The notes under the pieces are model-generated. The model did no database searches, was not told the DNA's origin, and was given only the letters and a program-made list of their open reading frames with translations. A stretch of 64,000 nucleotides of DNA, from positions 1-64,000 of the forward strand of contig JACJNY010000070.1 in the NCBI GenBank assembly GCA_014695295.1, in the 5' to 3' direction. Below, one piece after another: positions 34,975 through 44,896 of the stretch; within the stretch, counting starts at the first letter, position 1; every line of letters begins with the position of its first letter. This DNA is from Microcoleus sp. FACHB-61. Lineage in GTDB: Bacteria; Cyanobacteriota; Cyanobacteriia; Cyanobacteriales; Microcoleaceae. The position numbers were made by a program, and so were the translations under genes.

Positions 34975-35490
34975 ATGAATTTATACAGCGCTAACTCACT
35001 CAAAGTCGAACTCAATCAGAGAGGCTGCCGCCTGACTCCCCAGCGAGAAACTATTTTGAGCGTCTTTCAAAGTCTGCGGCAAGGAAATCATTTGAGTGCG
35101 GAAGAATTATACAAGACTTTGCAGAATCAAGGAGAAAGAATTGGGTTGTCTACTGTCTACCGAACCCTGCATTTATTAGCAAGGATTGGGATTCTGCGTG
35201 AACTAGAATTAGCAGAAGGACACAAACATTACGAACTGAATTTGCGGGAATTGCACCACCACCACCATCTCGTTTGCATTCAGTGTCACAAAACCTTTGA
35301 ATTTAGCGATGAATCGATTTTAAAAATTGGCAAAAAGCAAGTTGAAAAAGCGGGTGTAGAACTCCTTGACTGTCAATTAACTGTGCGTGCTGTTTGTTTG
35401 GAAGCGCTGCGGGAGGGATGGCCTTCTTTGCTGCCGAGCAATTGGTCATGTCCGAGATATCATTCGGAAATTGAGGAGGAAATTAGTTGA
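34975..35490 (+). CDS. furA: FurA-type ferric uptake regulator
   Basis: This 171-residue Fur-family repressor has an N-terminal winged helix (LNQRGCRLTPQRETILSVFQ; LSTVYRTLHLLARIGILRELEL), the metal-binding HHHHH run at the dimer-domain entry, then the single CxxC (CIQC) and DCQLTVRAVC. The second CxxC of zinc-structured Fur proteins is absent, as in cyanobacterial FurA rather than Zur or PerR, hence the assignment. The tail past residue 145 is longer and Trp/Pro-containing. With iron bound it represses iron uptake and isiA-type genes. AT-rich GATAAT elements at about 34898 and 34930 could be autoregulatory sites. Confidence 0.9.
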   Translation: MNLYSANSLKVELNQRGCRLTPQRETILSVFQSLRQGNHLSAEELYKTLQNQGERIGLSTVYRTLHLLARIGILRELELAEGHKHYELNLRELHHHHHLVCIQCHKTFEFSDESILKIGKKQVEKAGVELLDCQLTVRAVCLEALREGWPSLLPSNWSCPRYHSEIEEEIS

Positions 35491-35656
35491 TTTGGATGAA
35501 ATACACTTCGGTAATGGGGAATTGGTAATTGGTAATTGGCAACTATTTAACTCAGGTATGGCAATAGCGTTGCAAGGAATGCTAGCGAAGTGATTCTTAG
35601 GAAAGCAATCTCACGCATTCAAAACTTGGCGTCTTTCCCTTCCCCTTCCCCTTCCC

Positions 35657-36508
35657 TCAAGCAACCTCAGAATCGCAACGTTGGTGTTCCATCCGAAATA
35701 TGTTAGCGTACAAACTAGCAACAATCTGTTTGCCTTCCTGCGTCAACTGCAAGTAACCGAGAGATTCACTGATGTGCGGATAAATGCCGCTCCAGTAAAA
35801 CTTAGAGTAGCTTTGCAGCAAGTCGCCCGGATGTCGGTAGCCCAAAAGTTTAGTAGCACCGCTTTCTTCCAACTCGTAAAACAGCGCGCCTATTTTCTGC
35901 AAATATTGCGGGTTGCTGAGCTGACCTATCAAATCAGCACCGCGAACTAAACTAGAGTAATTAACTGCATCCTCGTCAGTGTTGCCGTCAAGCACCGAGA
36001 AACGAGTCTGTTCTATGTTCTGCTTAATTATCTCAGCATTAATTAGCTTGTGGTTGCCGAATCGCTCGTCAATGAACAATTTAGCTCTGTCAACTCGGTA
36101 AGGAGCTAAGCTAGCCGCTGTTGCACCGGGAGCAAGTGCAATTCTCATGCCATCTTTTCCCGTAGCATACAATCCTTCTGATTCTTGGTCTTGCCGGCAA
36201 ACTCCTTTGACATATCCGATATCTTGACACAGCAAAGAAATGATGAAGTGCAGCCAATCTTCGCAGGAAACCCCGCCCTTGCGAATGTGTTTTCCGCGCA
36301 AGATTTCTTGACCGACTAAGGTAATGCAAATGGCGTGTTCTACATTGTGATAAAGAGCGTCGCTGTTGGCGATGTTTTCTAACGCCATTGCCCCCACCCA
36401 GGCAATAATGTCAGCATAGTCTGATTTGTAGCCTCCGTAAGTACGGCTGTACCCCTCCTGAAGTTGTTCGATGAAAGCCTCGATCAGCAGTTCTGTATAA
36501 TTAAACAT
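35657..36508 (-). CDS. HD-domain metal-dependent phosphohydrolase
   Basis: This reads as 283 residues from MFNYTELLIEAF, preceded by AAAGGACAGGGT; an upstream in-frame start at 36541 lacks a good site. YHNVEHAICITLVGQEIL carries the YHNxxH signature of eukaryote-like cyclic nucleotide phosphodiesterases, and LLCQDIGYVKGVC gives the HD-equivalent Asp. It probably cleaves a cyclic nucleotide or similar phosphate ester. A signalling role is inference. Confidence 0.8.
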   Translation of the reverse strand: MFNYTELLIEAFIEQLQEGYSRTYGGYKSDYADIIAWVGAMALENIANSDALYHNVEHAICITLVGQEILRGKHIRKGGVSCEDWLHFIISLLCQDIGYVKGVCRQDQESEGLYATGKDGMRIALAPGATAASLAPYRVDRAKLFIDERFGNHKLINAEIIKQNIEQTRFSVLDGNTDEDAVNYSSLVRGADLIGQLSNPQYLQKIGALFYELEESGATKLLGYRHPGDLLQSYSKFYWSGIYPHISESLGYLQLTQEGKQIVASLYANIFRMEHQRCDSEVA

Positions 36509-36715
36509 ACCCTGTCCTTTTACCTTAATATTGCCTTTCAAGAGCGGTAAATCTATTTGGGAGTCCTCTAATTTTATGGATGAGATTTTAACTCACAACC
36601 CATGCACCCCCTGTGCGTTGTTCCCTGTGCGTGGCAATCTCAAAACTCATTGACGCCGTGACGCCCGGGGAGTGACAAAGCAATCTCGCACCCGCACTCC
36701 AAACTCCCAAGTAAC

Positions 36716-36919
36716 TCAGTCCATCACTGACACCCATCCCCGGCGTACTGCATAGAGCAGCCTGCGGACAATTTTTCGCTCGTCTGAATTTCTTAAACTG
36801 TGAGAATTAATTGCGTATTGAATTTGCTGGAACTGAGTCGGATCAATTTTACCAAATTTCCAAATGTTCAAGTAAAGTTCGGAAATTCCATATTCAGGAA
36901 TATAAGCTTTGGTTGTCAT
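36716..36919 (-). CDS. Small conserved protein of unknown function
   Basis: This 67-residue basic protein reads MTTKAYIPEYGISELYLNI...NSDERKIVRRLLYAVRRGWVSV. Well-ordered helices and normal codon use support coding. It resembles small cyanobacterial hypothetical proteins, but no function is known to me. Confidence 0.65.
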   Translation of the reverse strand: MTTKAYIPEYGISELYLNIWKFGKIDPTQFQQIQYAINSHSLRNSDERKIVRRLLYAVRRGWVSVMD

Positions 36920-37374
36920 CTGCGGTCAACTCAATGTATATTTCTTATTGTCCGGCAATTTTAGATAACTTTATGTGATGTCGATCGGCCCCTGACTGTG
37001 ATGCTGAGACTGTGATGCGATCGCAGGCTGCAGTTGATGGGCGTTTCCGACAAATGGTGATTAGATCGATATTTCGATCGTCATAAATTTTGCTGACGGC
37101 TGTGACCAGCATCAGGGTTGGGTTTAGATCGTATTATCTCACATATCATTCGCCCGTTGAGATCGCAACTCCAAACTGGCAGCAAGAAAAGAAGTTTGAC
37201 AGCCTTGCCCAATTCCTTGCCAAAGAAAGTCGAGTCGTGTATTATATAGAGTCTGGTATCCTCACTTACCCATAATTATTTTCATTCATCCCGTCCCCCT
37301 AGAGGGGAAGGGACTTTCAGTGCGGATGCCGCTAAATCACTATATTCAGCAAACAGCTAGAAATGCCGTAACTC
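36920..37374. other. Promoter and leader of the str operon
   Basis: Holds the predicted promoter at 37217-37245 and a leader hairpin at 37293-37314 (GTCCC against GGGAC, with CCCCT/AGGGG as an alternative inner pair). The upstream part shows no gene. The ~80-base leader may allow feedback by a ribosomal protein, which is inference. Confidence 0.5.
37217..37245 (+). promoter_or_regulatory. Predicted str operon promoter
   Basis: TTGCCA at 37217-37222 and TATTAT at 37240-37245 are spaced by 17 bases, a near-consensus sigma-70-type pair about 130 bases before rpsL. Confidence 0.6.
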
Positions 37375-37755
37375 ATGCCCACTATTCAGCAACTCATCCG
37401 TTCAGCACGGGAACAAACGCAGAAAAAAACCAAATCGCCAGCTCTCAAGAGTTGCCCCCAGCGCCGCGGAGTTTGCACCAGAGTGTACACGACCACCCCG
37501 AAAAAACCCAACTCGGCGCTGCGGAAGGTGGCTCGGGTACGGCTGACCTCTGGTTTTGAAGTGACAGCCTACATCCCAGGGATCGGTCACAACTTGCAAG
37601 AACACTCGGTAGTAATGATCCGGGGCGGTCGGGTAAAAGATTTGCCCGGAGTTAGATACCACATCATTCGCGGTACATTAGACACCGCTGGCGTCAAAGA
37701 CCGCAAGCAGGCTCGTTCCAAATACGGGGCCAAGCGTCCTAAAGAGAAAAAATAA
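37375..37755 (+). CDS. rpsL: Ribosomal protein uS12
   Basis: This 126-residue decoding-centre protein of the 30S subunit reads [14 protein letters not shown], and the invariant [19 protein letters not shown] and [16 protein letters not shown] segments are present. Length is normal. It is the first gene of the str operon rpsL-rpsG-fusA-tuf-rpsJ. The Lys of KKPNS, the usual site of streptomycin resistance, is wild type. Confidence 0.98.
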   Translation: MPTIQQLIRSAREQTQKKTKSPALKSCPQRRGVCTRVYTTTPKKPNSALRKVARVRLTSGFEVTAYIPGIGHNLQEHSVVMIRGGRVKDLPGVRYHIIRGTLDTAGVKDRKQARSKYGAKRPKEKK

Positions 37756-37900
37756 CAAGGATCTCGCCGGAGCGTCGGGGTTGGGAAGCAACAATAAATC
37801 CGATCGCGCCGATCGCACGCTCGCTCGCTCGTCATCGATCGAGATAGGATCCCAAAACGCCAAACTCAATCATTCAAAATCAAAAATCCCCAATAGAACT

Positions 37901-38371
37901 ATGTCTCGCCGCACAGTTATTCAAAAACGTCCAGTTCCCCCAGATCCAACCTACAACAGCCGGTTGGTAAGCATGATGGTGAGACGGATCATGCAGCACG
38001 GCAAAAAATCCGTTGCCTCCAGCATCGTCTACGACGCCCTCAAAACCATCCAAGAACGCACAGGGGCTGAACCGTTAGACTTGTTTGAAAAAGCAGTCAA
38101 AAACGCTACACCCTTGGTCGAAGTCAAAGCCCGCCGGGTAGGTGGCGCCACCTACCAAGTGCCGATGGAAGTGCGTTCCGATCGCGGTACCACCCTCGCC
38201 CTCCGCTGGCTGATCAGATTTGCCCGCGCCCGCACCGGCCGCTCGATGGCCGCCAAGCTAGCCAACGAACTGATGGATGCAGCTAACGAAACAGGCAGTG
38301 CTATTCGCAAGCGCGAAGAAACTCACCGCATGGCCGAAGCTAACAAGGCTTTTGCTCACTATCGGTACTAA
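37901..38371 (+). CDS. rpsG: Ribosomal protein uS7
   Basis: This is a 156-residue 30S head protein from the ATG giving [16 protein letters not shown]; an open frame extends 120 bases upstream but that part is low-quality sequence in the gap after rps[16 protein letters not shown] and [23 protein letters not shown] are hallmark segments. Length is normal for bacteria. Confidence 0.98.
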   Translation: MSRRTVIQKRPVPPDPTYNSRLVSMMVRRIMQHGKKSVASSIVYDALKTIQERTGAEPLDLFEKAVKNATPLVEVKARRVGGATYQVPMEVRSDRGTTLALRWLIRFARARTGRSMAAKLANELMDAANETGSAIRKREETHRMAEANKAFAHYRY

Positions 38372-38716
38372 CTGCCAAATCTGGCATGGAGAAGAGCGCG
38401 ATCGTGCGGTATAAAAGCATCGGGCGAGAAATTGGCAAGTGTAAGTTTTGAGTGTTGAGATTGCTTCCCTTGGCGCAGTTGCCATTCGTGAAGCAAACTC
38501 AAAACTCCCAAAATCAAAATTCACGCACTCAAAATTCACGCACTCTCTGAATCCTCCATGTCGCATCCTTAATATTTTTGTAAACAAATCTTGCAAAAAA
38601 TATTAAAATGTAACAATAAGCTCCAGAGACAGTTGTAAGTCGCTGGGGAGTGCAAAATAGGGTTTCTGTGTAGTATAGTAGTATTATAACAGCAACACAA
38701 GATTAAGGAGGTAGCT
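38372..38716. other. rpsG-fusA gap with inverted heptamer-like repeats
   Basis: The gap holds TTTTGAGTGTTGAGATTGC facing copies of CAAACTCAAAACTCCC and ATTCACGCACTCAAAATTCACGCACT (about 38440-38545), an unrelated repeat family. TATAGT (38674-38679) and TATTAT (38682-38687) are -10-like, without a good -35. AAGGAGG before the fusA GTG is an excellent ribosome site. Confidence 0.45.
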
Positions 38717-40789
38717 GTGGCACGTACCGTCCCGCTAGAAAAAACTCGCAACATCGGCATCGCCGCCCACATTGACGCGGGCAAAACAACAACAACTGAA
38801 AGAATTCTGTTCTATTCAGGCATGGTTCACAAAATGGGTGAAGTGCACGAGGGAACAGCAGTCACTGACTGGATGGAGCAAGAGCGGGAGCGGGGAATTA
38901 CGATTACTGCCGCTGCTATCACCACCAGTTGGAAAGATTACAAAATCAACATCATCGACACTCCCGGACACGTAGACTTCACGATCGAAGTCGAACGCTC
39001 GATGCGAGTGCTCGACGGAGTGATCGCAGTGTTCTGCTCGGTAGGGGGAGTGCAGCCGCAATCCGAAACAGTTTGGCGACAAGCCGATCGGTACAAAGTA
39101 CCGCGTATCGTGTTCGTCAACAAAATGGATCGGATGGGCGCAAACTACTACAAAGTCTACGGCCAAATTCGCGATCGCATGAGAGCGAACGCCGTACCCA
39201 TCCAAATCCCGATCGGCAGCGAAGAAAACTTCCGGGGAATTGTAGACTTAGTGCAAATGAAAGCCTATATCTACAACAACGACACGGGAACCGACATCGA
39301 GGAAGTAGAAATTCCCGATGAAGTAAAAGAGCTAGCTGCAGAATACCGCACCAAGCTGATCGAGTCAGTAGCAGAAACCAACGACGCCCTCACCGAGAAA
39401 TACCTCGAAGGCGAAGAGTTAACAGAAGCAGAAATTCGTGCAGCTTTGCGCACAGGCGCCATCTCGGGCACGATCGTCCCCATGCTCTGCGGTTCCGCGT
39501 TCAAAAACAAAGGCGTTCAGCTTTTGTTGGATGCAGTGATCGACTACCTGCCGTCGCCCTTGGAAGTTCCCCCAATTCAAGGGCTCCTGCCCAACGGCGA
39601 CACAGCAGAACGATTTGCAGACGACAACGCGCCCCTGTCAGCCCTGGCATTCAAAATCATGGCTGACCCCTACGGCCGCCTGACCTTCGTTCGCGTTTAC
39701 TCGGGTATCCTCAAAAAAGGCACCTACGTCCTCAACTCCACCAAAGACAAAAAAGAGCGGGTTTCTCGCTTAATTGTCCTCAAAGCCGACGATCGGATAG
39801 AAGTTGAGGAACTGCGGGCAGGAGACTTGGGAGCAGCCTTGGGTTTGAAAGACACCTTCACCGGCGACACCCTCAGCGAAGAAGGATCGCCAGTGATTCT
39901 GGAATCTCTGTTTATTCCAGAGCCAGTGATCTCGGTGGCTGTCGAACCCAAAACCAAACAAGACATGGAGAAGCTCTCCAAAGCCCTCCAGTCGCTCTCG
40001 GAAGAAGACCCCACCTTCCGAGTCAACGTTGACCCTGAAACCAACCAGACAGTCATCGCCGGCATGGGCGAACTGCACCTGGAAATCCTGGTAGACAGGA
40101 TGCTGCGGGAATTCAAAGTAGAAGCCAACGTGGGTCAGCCGCAAGTAGCCTACCGCGAAACCATTCGCAAAGCCGTCCGCGCCGAAGGTAAATTTATCCG
40201 CCAAAGCGGCGGTAAAGGTCAGTACGGTCACGTCGTGATCGAACTAGAACCCACCGAAGTGGGAACCGGCTTTGAATTTGTCTCCAAAATTGTCGGCGGC
40301 ACTGTACCCAAAGAGTACATCGGCCCAGCAGAACAAGGGATGAAAGAAGCGTGCGAATCAGGTATTGTAGCAGGATATCCCGTGATTGACCTCAAAGCTA
40401 CTATGGTAGACGGGTCTTTCCACGATGTAGACTCCTCAGAAATGGCATTTAAGATCGCCGGTTCAATGGCGATCAAAGAAGCCGTGATGAAGGCGTCGCC
40501 CGTGCTGCTAGAGCCTATGATGAAAGTAGAGGTTGAAGTTCCCGAAGATTACATCGGGAACGTCATCGGAGACCTCAACTCGCGTCGGGGTCAGATCGAG
40601 GGTCAAGAGACGGATCAGGGGATTGCCAAAGTTTCTGTAAAAGTTCCACTAGCAGAAATGTTTGGTTACGCCACCGACATCCGCTCGAAAACCCAAGGTC
40701 GAGGCATCTTCACAATGGAATTCAGCCATTACGAAGAAGTGCCGCGAAACGTGGCAGAAGCCATTATCGCTAAGAACAAAGGGAACTAA
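38717..40789 (+). CDS. fusA: Translation elongation factor G
   Basis: This 690-residue translocation GTPase starts with GTG, preceded by AAGGAGGTAGCT. G1 is [16 protein letters not shown]3 is DTPGHVDF and G4 is [17 protein letters not shown] and domain V ([12 protein letters not shown]) are intact. It moves tRNAs and mRNA after peptide bond formation. It lies between rpsG and tuf as in other cyanobacterial str operons, but a 345-base gap before and ~100 bases of repeat DNA after may uncouple expression. Confidence 0.98.
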   Translation: MARTVPLEKTRNIGIAAHIDAGKTTTTERILFYSGMVHKMGEVHEGTAVTDWMEQERERGITITAAAITTSWKDYKINIIDTPGHVDFTIEVERSMRVLDGVIAVFCSVGGVQPQSETVWRQADRYKVPRIVFVNKMDRMGANYYKVYGQIRDRMRANAVPIQIPIGSEENFRGIVDLVQMKAYIYNNDTGTDIEEVEIPDEVKELAAEYRTKLIESVAETNDALTEKYLEGEELTEAEIRAALRTGAISGTIVPMLCGSAFKNKGVQLLLDAVIDYLPSPLEVPPIQGLLPNGDTAERFADDNAPLSALAFKIMADPYGRLTFVRVYSGILKKGTYVLNSTKDKKERVSRLIVLKADDRIEVEELRAGDLGAALGLKDTFTGDTLSEEGSPVILESLFIPEPVISVAVEPKTKQDMEKLSKALQSLSEEDPTFRVNVDPETNQTVIAGMGELHLEILVDRMLREFKVEANVGQPQVAYRETIRKAVRAEGKFIRQSGGKGQYGHVVIELEPTEVGTGFEFVSKIVGGTVPKEYIGPAEQGMKEACESGIVAGYPVIDLKATMVDGSFHDVDSSEMAFKIAGSMAIKEAVMKASPVLLEPMMKVEVEVPEDYIGNVIGDLNSRRGQIEGQETDQGIAKVSVKVPLAEMFGYATDIRSKTQGRGIFTMEFSHYEEVPRNVAEAIIAKNKGN

Positions 40790-40790
40790 T

Positions 40791-40862
40791 GATTTTAGAT
40801 TTTAGATTTTGGATTTTGGATTGAATCCAAAGTCTAGAATCTAAAATCTCAAGTCTAAAATC
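40791..40862. repeat. GATTTTA repeat with facing inverted copies between fusA and tuf
   Basis: GATTTTAGATTTTAGATTTT leads into GGATTTTGGATTGAATCC, then the inverted units AATCTAAAATC and AGTCTAAAATC. The halves can pair over about 30 bases in the mRNA. Confidence 0.85.
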
Positions 40863-40890
40863 GCTAAAAGAAACAAGGAACAGATCAAGA

Positions 40891-42120
40891 ATGGCACGCG
40901 CAAAATTTGAACGGAATAAACCCCACGTAAACATCGGCACGATCGGTCACGTTGACCACGGCAAAACAACTTTGACCGCCGCGATTACGATGACTCTCTC
41001 TGCACTAGGTCAAGCAAAGGCTAAGAACTACGCCGACATCGACGCTGCACCCGAAGAAAAAGCACGGGGTATTACGATTAATACTGCTCACGTCGAATAC
41101 GAAACAACAGGTCGGCACTATGCCCACGTAGATTGCCCCGGACACGCTGACTATGTGAAAAACATGATCACCGGTGCTGCTCAAATGGACGGCGGCATCC
41201 TAGTAGTGTCAGCGGCAGACGGCCCTATGCCTCAAACTCGCGAACACATCCTGCTAGCTAAGCAAGTTGGCGTTCCCAGCCTGGTTGTCTTCTTGAACAA
41301 AGAAGACATGGTGGATGATGCTGAACTGTTGGAATTGGTAGAACTGGAAGTTCGGGAACTTTTGAGCTCTTACGATTTTCCGGGCGATGACATCCCCATC
41401 GTCACAGGTTCGGGATTGAAAGCTCTCGAAGCGATGCTTGCTAATCCCAAGACTGTCAAGGGCGAAAATGAGTGGGTTGACAAAATTTACAAGCTGATGG
41501 AAGAAGTAGATTCTTACATCCCCACACCAGAGCGCGAAGTTGACAAGCCTTTCTTGATGGCTGTAGAAGACGTATTCTCGATTACTGGTCGGGGTACTGT
41601 TGCTACTGGTCGGATTGAGCGCGGCACAATCAAAGTCGGCGAAACAGTAGAAGTGGTTGGCATTAAGGACACTCGCAGCACTACGGTGACTGGTGTGGAA
41701 ATGTTCACCAAGTCGTTGGATGAAGGCTTGGCCGGCGACAACGTGGGTCTACTGCTTCGGGGGATTTTAAAGGCGGATATTGAAAGAGGCATGGTGATTG
41801 CCAAGCCCAAATCCATCAGTCCTCATACTCAGTTTGAATCTGAAGTTTACATCCTCAAAAAGGAAGAAGGTGGTCGTCACACGCCATTTTTCTCCGGCTA
41901 CCGCCCTCAGTTCTACGTCCGCACGACGGATGTAACTGGTACGATCAAACAGTTCACTGCTGACGACGGCACGGAAGCTGAAATGGTGATGCCCGGTGAC
42001 CGCATCAAAATGACAGTTGAACTGATCCACCCGATCGCGATCGAACAAGGAATGCGCTTCGCTATCCGCGAAGGCGGCCGCACCGTCGGCGCCGGCGTTG
42101 TTTCCAAAATCCTCAAGTAG
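40891..42120 (+). CDS. tuf: Translation elongation factor Tu
   Basis: This 409-residue GTPase delivers aminoacyl-tRNA to the ribosome. G1 is [16 protein letters not shown]3 is DCPGHADY and G4 is NKED. The insertion [26 protein letters not shown] in domain I is of the cyanobacterial/chloroplast type. Domains II and III are complete ([11 protein letters not shown]-like; [18 protein letters not shown]). A strong terminator follows. Confidence 0.98.
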   Translation: MARAKFERNKPHVNIGTIGHVDHGKTTLTAAITMTLSALGQAKAKNYADIDAAPEEKARGITINTAHVEYETTGRHYAHVDCPGHADYVKNMITGAAQMDGGILVVSAADGPMPQTREHILLAKQVGVPSLVVFLNKEDMVDDAELLELVELEVRELLSSYDFPGDDIPIVTGSGLKALEAMLANPKTVKGENEWVDKIYKLMEEVDSYIPTPEREVDKPFLMAVEDVFSITGRGTVATGRIERGTIKVGETVEVVGIKDTRSTTVTGVEMFTKSLDEGLAGDNVGLLLRGILKADIERGMVIAKPKSISPHTQFESEVYILKKEEGGRHTPFFSGYRPQFYVRTTDVTGTIKQFTADDGTEAEMVMPGDRIKMTVELIHPIAIEQGMRFAIREGGRTVGAGVVSKILK

Positions 42121-42137
42121 GACTCCGATAACAGCCT

Positions 42138-42183
42138 AAATAGCAGAAAAGCCACCAAATTTAATCAGGCTTTTCTGCTATTT
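42138..42183 (+). terminator. Strong terminator after tuf
   Basis: A perfect 16-bp stem (AAATAGCAGAAAAGCC against its complement) closes a 14-base loop, 18 bases after the tuf stop. rpsJ lies beyond it, so rpsJ may need readthrough or its own promoter. Confidence 0.85.
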
Positions 42184-42295
42184 AGTGATTAGTTATGACT
42201 GAGGAGCCTGCAGTTAGCAGTTAGCCCAAAAACAACTGCAAACAGACAACAGACAACAAATAACAAACTGAACCTAGAAAATTCAAGAAACAAAA

Positions 42296-42613
42296 ATGGC
42301 AACAATTCAACAGCAAAAAATTCGCATCCGCCTCAAAGCTTTCGATCGCCGGATTCTAGACGCATCCTGCGAAAAGATTGTAGATACAGCAAATCGGACA
42401 GCAGCCACAGCGATCGGCCCGATTCCCCTACCGACAAAACGCCGGATTTACTGCTTGCTGCGATCGCCCCACGTAGACAAAGATTCTCGCGAACACTTTG
42501 AAACCCGCACGCACCGCCGGATAATCGACATTCACCAGCCATCGGCCAAAACAATTGACGCTTTGATGAAACTGGATTTGCCAGCCGGCGTAGATATCGA
42601 AGTCAAGCTGTAG
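42296..42613 (+). CDS. rpsJ: Ribosomal protein uS10
   Basis: This 105-residue 30S protein has [22 protein letters not shown] at the start and [38 protein letters not shown] at the end. Length is normal. It is also known in transcription antitermination as NusE. In cyanobacteria rpsJ sits after tuf rather than at the head of the S10 operon, as here. Confidence 0.98.
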   Translation: MATIQQQKIRIRLKAFDRRILDASCEKIVDTANRTAATAIGPIPLPTKRRIYCLLRSPHVDKDSREHFETRTHRRIIDIHQPSAKTIDALMKLDLPAGVDIEVKL

Positions 42614-42634
42614 ATTGACTTATCGAAAACTCGG

Positions 42635-42674
42635 AAAGAAGGAACAAAGGAAAGAGCATTTGTTCCTTCTTTTT
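42635..42674 (+). terminator. Terminator after rpsJ
   Basis: AAAGAAGGAACAAA (42635-42648) pairs perfectly with TTTGTTCCTTCTTT (42659-42672), followed by TT, 21 bases after the rpsJ stop. Confidence 0.9.
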
Positions 42675-42687
42675 GCATAAAGTTCGA

Positions 42688-42780
42688 TAGTCAGTAGTCA
42701 TTAGTCATTAGTTATTAGTTATTAGTCATTGGTCAGGATTTATTAGTCATTAATTATTAGTCAGTAATCAGCAATCATTT
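42688..42780. repeat. GTCATTA/GTTATTA heptamer tract
   Basis: About twelve degenerate seven-base units (GTCATTA, GTTATTA, GTCAGTA) in one direction. This is a different unit from the GATTTTA family but the same period. Confidence 0.85.
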
Positions 42781-43062
42781 CGGCTGCGGAGCAAACATAA
42801 ATAATTATTCTTAATTAAGGGGCGATGGCTACACAAACGCTTCTTTAGCAATCGCTATCATCGCCTTCAGCATCACTTAGTTCAGCAAAAAGGTATATTT
42901 AGCATTTTGACGAAATGACGGCTTTGTCAAGCTGCCAGGAGGGGCGATCGCGATCGCTCGCTCCAATCCGCTTCGTAAAAGCCCGATCGCTCTTGCGCCG
43001 GAATTACTCAAATCAGTTAAAGTAAGAAAAAGAAGCGCAAGTACCGTCACATTTGAGCGACA

Positions 43063-43704
43063 ATGGCATCCTCTTCCTCTGTAGCAGTTCGCGAACTCCC
43101 CTTATTTCCGTTGCCGGAAGTGGTTCTATTTCCAGGTAGGCCGCTCCCGCTGCAAATCTTCGAGTTTCGCTATCGAATCATGATGAATACGATTCTGGAG
43201 GGCGATCGCCGTTTCGGTGTGCTCATGTGGGACCCCAACCAAAACAAAGTCTCTGCCGTTGGCTGTTGCGCCGAAGTGATTCACTGTCAGCGCCTGCCCG
43301 ACGATCGTATGAAAATTATGACTCTCGGCCAGCAGCGGTTCCGAGTGCTCGACGCGGTTCGGGAAAAACCCTATTTAGTCGGTCTGGTAGAGTGGATTGA
43401 AGACGAACCGCCGCAAAAAGACCTCAGACCTTTGGGAAAAGATGTCGAACAACTGCTCAGAGATGTAGTTCGCCTCTCCAGCAAATTGATGGATCAGCCG
43501 ATCGACCTGCCGGAAGACATTCCCAGTTTGCCTACAGAATTGTCCTATTGGGTAGCCAGCTACCTTTACGGTGCAGCGACAGAACAGCAAACTCTTTTAG
43601 AATTGCAAGATACTGCGGCGAGATTGGAACGCGAAACAGAAATTTTGACTTCTACTCGCAATCACTTGGCAGCCAGGACTGTACTTAAAGATACGCTCAA
43701 GTAG
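43063..43704 (+). CDS. LON substrate-binding domain protein
   Basis: This 213-residue protein consists of the N-terminal Lon domain only: RELPLFPLPEVVLFPGRPLPLQIFEFRYR, then FGVLMWDP, VGCCAEVIHC and the helical part ending in LERETEILTSTRNHLAARTVLKD. The ATPase and protease parts of Lon are missing, as in stand-alone LonN proteins found in all cyanobacteria. It may act as a substrate adaptor or in regulated proteolysis; function is not established. Confidence 0.92.
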   Translation: MASSSSVAVRELPLFPLPEVVLFPGRPLPLQIFEFRYRIMMNTILEGDRRFGVLMWDPNQNKVSAVGCCAEVIHCQRLPDDRMKIMTLGQQRFRVLDAVREKPYLVGLVEWIEDEPPQKDLRPLGKDVEQLLRDVVRLSSKLMDQPIDLPEDIPSLPTELSYWVASYLYGAATEQQTLLELQDTAARLERETEILTSTRNHLAARTVLKDTLK

Positions 43705-43780
43705 CCAATTGGCGCAGGAAAAAAGCACAATCGGTTTGGCTTGCATAGAAGAAAGAATTACACACAAATCATACCATTTT

Positions 43781-43806
43781 CGATTTTCGATTTTCGATTT
43801 TCGATT
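43781..43806. repeat. GATTTTC heptamer repeat
   Basis: Three and a half exact copies of CGATTTT lie between two plus-strand genes. It is a one-base variant of the GATTTTA family. Confidence 0.85.
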
Positions 43807-43924
43807 GGGAATGACTGCTGAATTAAGGGTTTGGAGCTTGCCTACAGTTCCATTATTTTTGGGAACAGGTATCTGTTTAATCCTTAACTTCAAACAGGTT
43901 CGGATAGGTTCTTTATAGCAGTAA

Positions 43925-44863
43925 ATGCTTGTGTTAGAAAATCTCGACCAACCGAAACCATACGATGCAGTTAAAGGCGGTCAACTGCCGCCTCCTGTGG
44001 GCGGTGTCGTACTCGGCGGACTAGCAGGAGTTAAACACCGGCTGTCTAGTTCTGTCAGCGAACATCGAATCGCTGCCCTGAGAGAGACATTGAATTACGG
44101 CGATGCAGGCTTAAAAATAGTCATCCAGATTTGTCAAAGCGAAACAGGGCCAGTGCAGCGGGCGGCCTGCGATTTGCTGCGAAAAAGACTTAGTTCGATC
44201 GCCCGCGAAAAATTACAGGCTTTTGTAGATTCAAGTTCAGCTTCAGAAGCTGAGGTAGAAAGCACTCAAAAAACATTAGAGCACTCATCCGGTGCAGTCT
44301 CAGAAAAAAATCCCGATCGGCAATTGTCCGAAGCACAGTTAATATTTGAGACAGTTACGCAACAGATCCAACCAAATTTGTTGCTGTTAGAAGCATTGGT
44401 AGCCTCTGTAGAGCGCGAACAATTTACCAGCGAACTGATGAATCTTTGGGAGCTGTTAATCTTAGAAATTCAGGAACCTCTCAAAGAACTGCGTCAGGCT
44501 GTTGCCAGCGCGATTTCCGCCCAACTGCGCATTCAGTGGGTGTACAATCAAGCTGAATCTCAAGCCAATCAGTTGCAGCAGCGAGCTTTGCTAGCTCTTG
44601 AGAAAGAGGATGAAAATTCAGTTCGCCTAGCCTTGGTTCGCAAGCAGATTCAATTGGATAAAGCCGCAGAACTAAAAATTGACTTAGACGACCAAACTGT
44701 GCGAGTAGAAACTCTCAACCGCAACTTGCTGGCGTTGGAAAGTAAGATAGCTGAAGCTAATTCCAAGAAAGAGATACTTAAAATGCAGCTTCATTTTGCT
44801 AGGGTACAAAAGCAAATAGATTTCACTTTCAGCCAAGTCAATAGTATATTTTTTAGTCCTTAG
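43925..44863 (+). CDS. HEAT-repeat-like and coiled-coil protein of unknown function
   Basis: This 312-residue protein has an N-terminal part (VSEHRIAALRETLNYGDAGLKIVIQICQSE; VQRAACDLLRKRL) that looks like HEAT-type helical pairs, an acidic Ser/Glu linker, and a helical C-terminal third with a coiled coil (LRIQWVYNQAESQANQLQQRALLALEKEDE onwards to LHFARVQKQIDF). No enzyme motif is visible. In cyanobacteria HEAT proteins often serve phycobilisome assembly, but nothing here ties it to that. Confidence 0.7.
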   Translation: MLVLENLDQPKPYDAVKGGQLPPPVGGVVLGGLAGVKHRLSSSVSEHRIAALRETLNYGDAGLKIVIQICQSETGPVQRAACDLLRKRLSSIAREKLQAFVDSSSASEAEVESTQKTLEHSSGAVSEKNPDRQLSEAQLIFETVTQQIQPNLLLLEALVASVEREQFTSELMNLWELLILEIQEPLKELRQAVASAISAQLRIQWVYNQAESQANQLQQRALLALEKEDENSVRLALVRKQIQLDKAAELKIDLDDQTVRVETLNRNLLALESKIAEANSKKEILKMQLHFARVQKQIDFTFSQVNSIFFSP

Positions 44864-44896
44864 TTGTCGGATTCTCCGCTTATATATTGGCTGATA

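Larger units (their letters stand above)
42614..43062. other. Gap after rpsJ with terminator and heptamer tract
   Basis: Beyond the terminator, 42688-42780 is a degenerate run of GTCATTA/GTTATTA heptamers. The rest holds HIP1-like GCGATCGC sites near 42953 and no gene. Confidence 0.5.

Noticed and set aside
37781-37900. 40-residue N-terminal extension of ribosomal protein uS7
   Set aside because: The extension reads through gap DNA; the standard uS7 start [10 protein letters not shown] lies at 37901.
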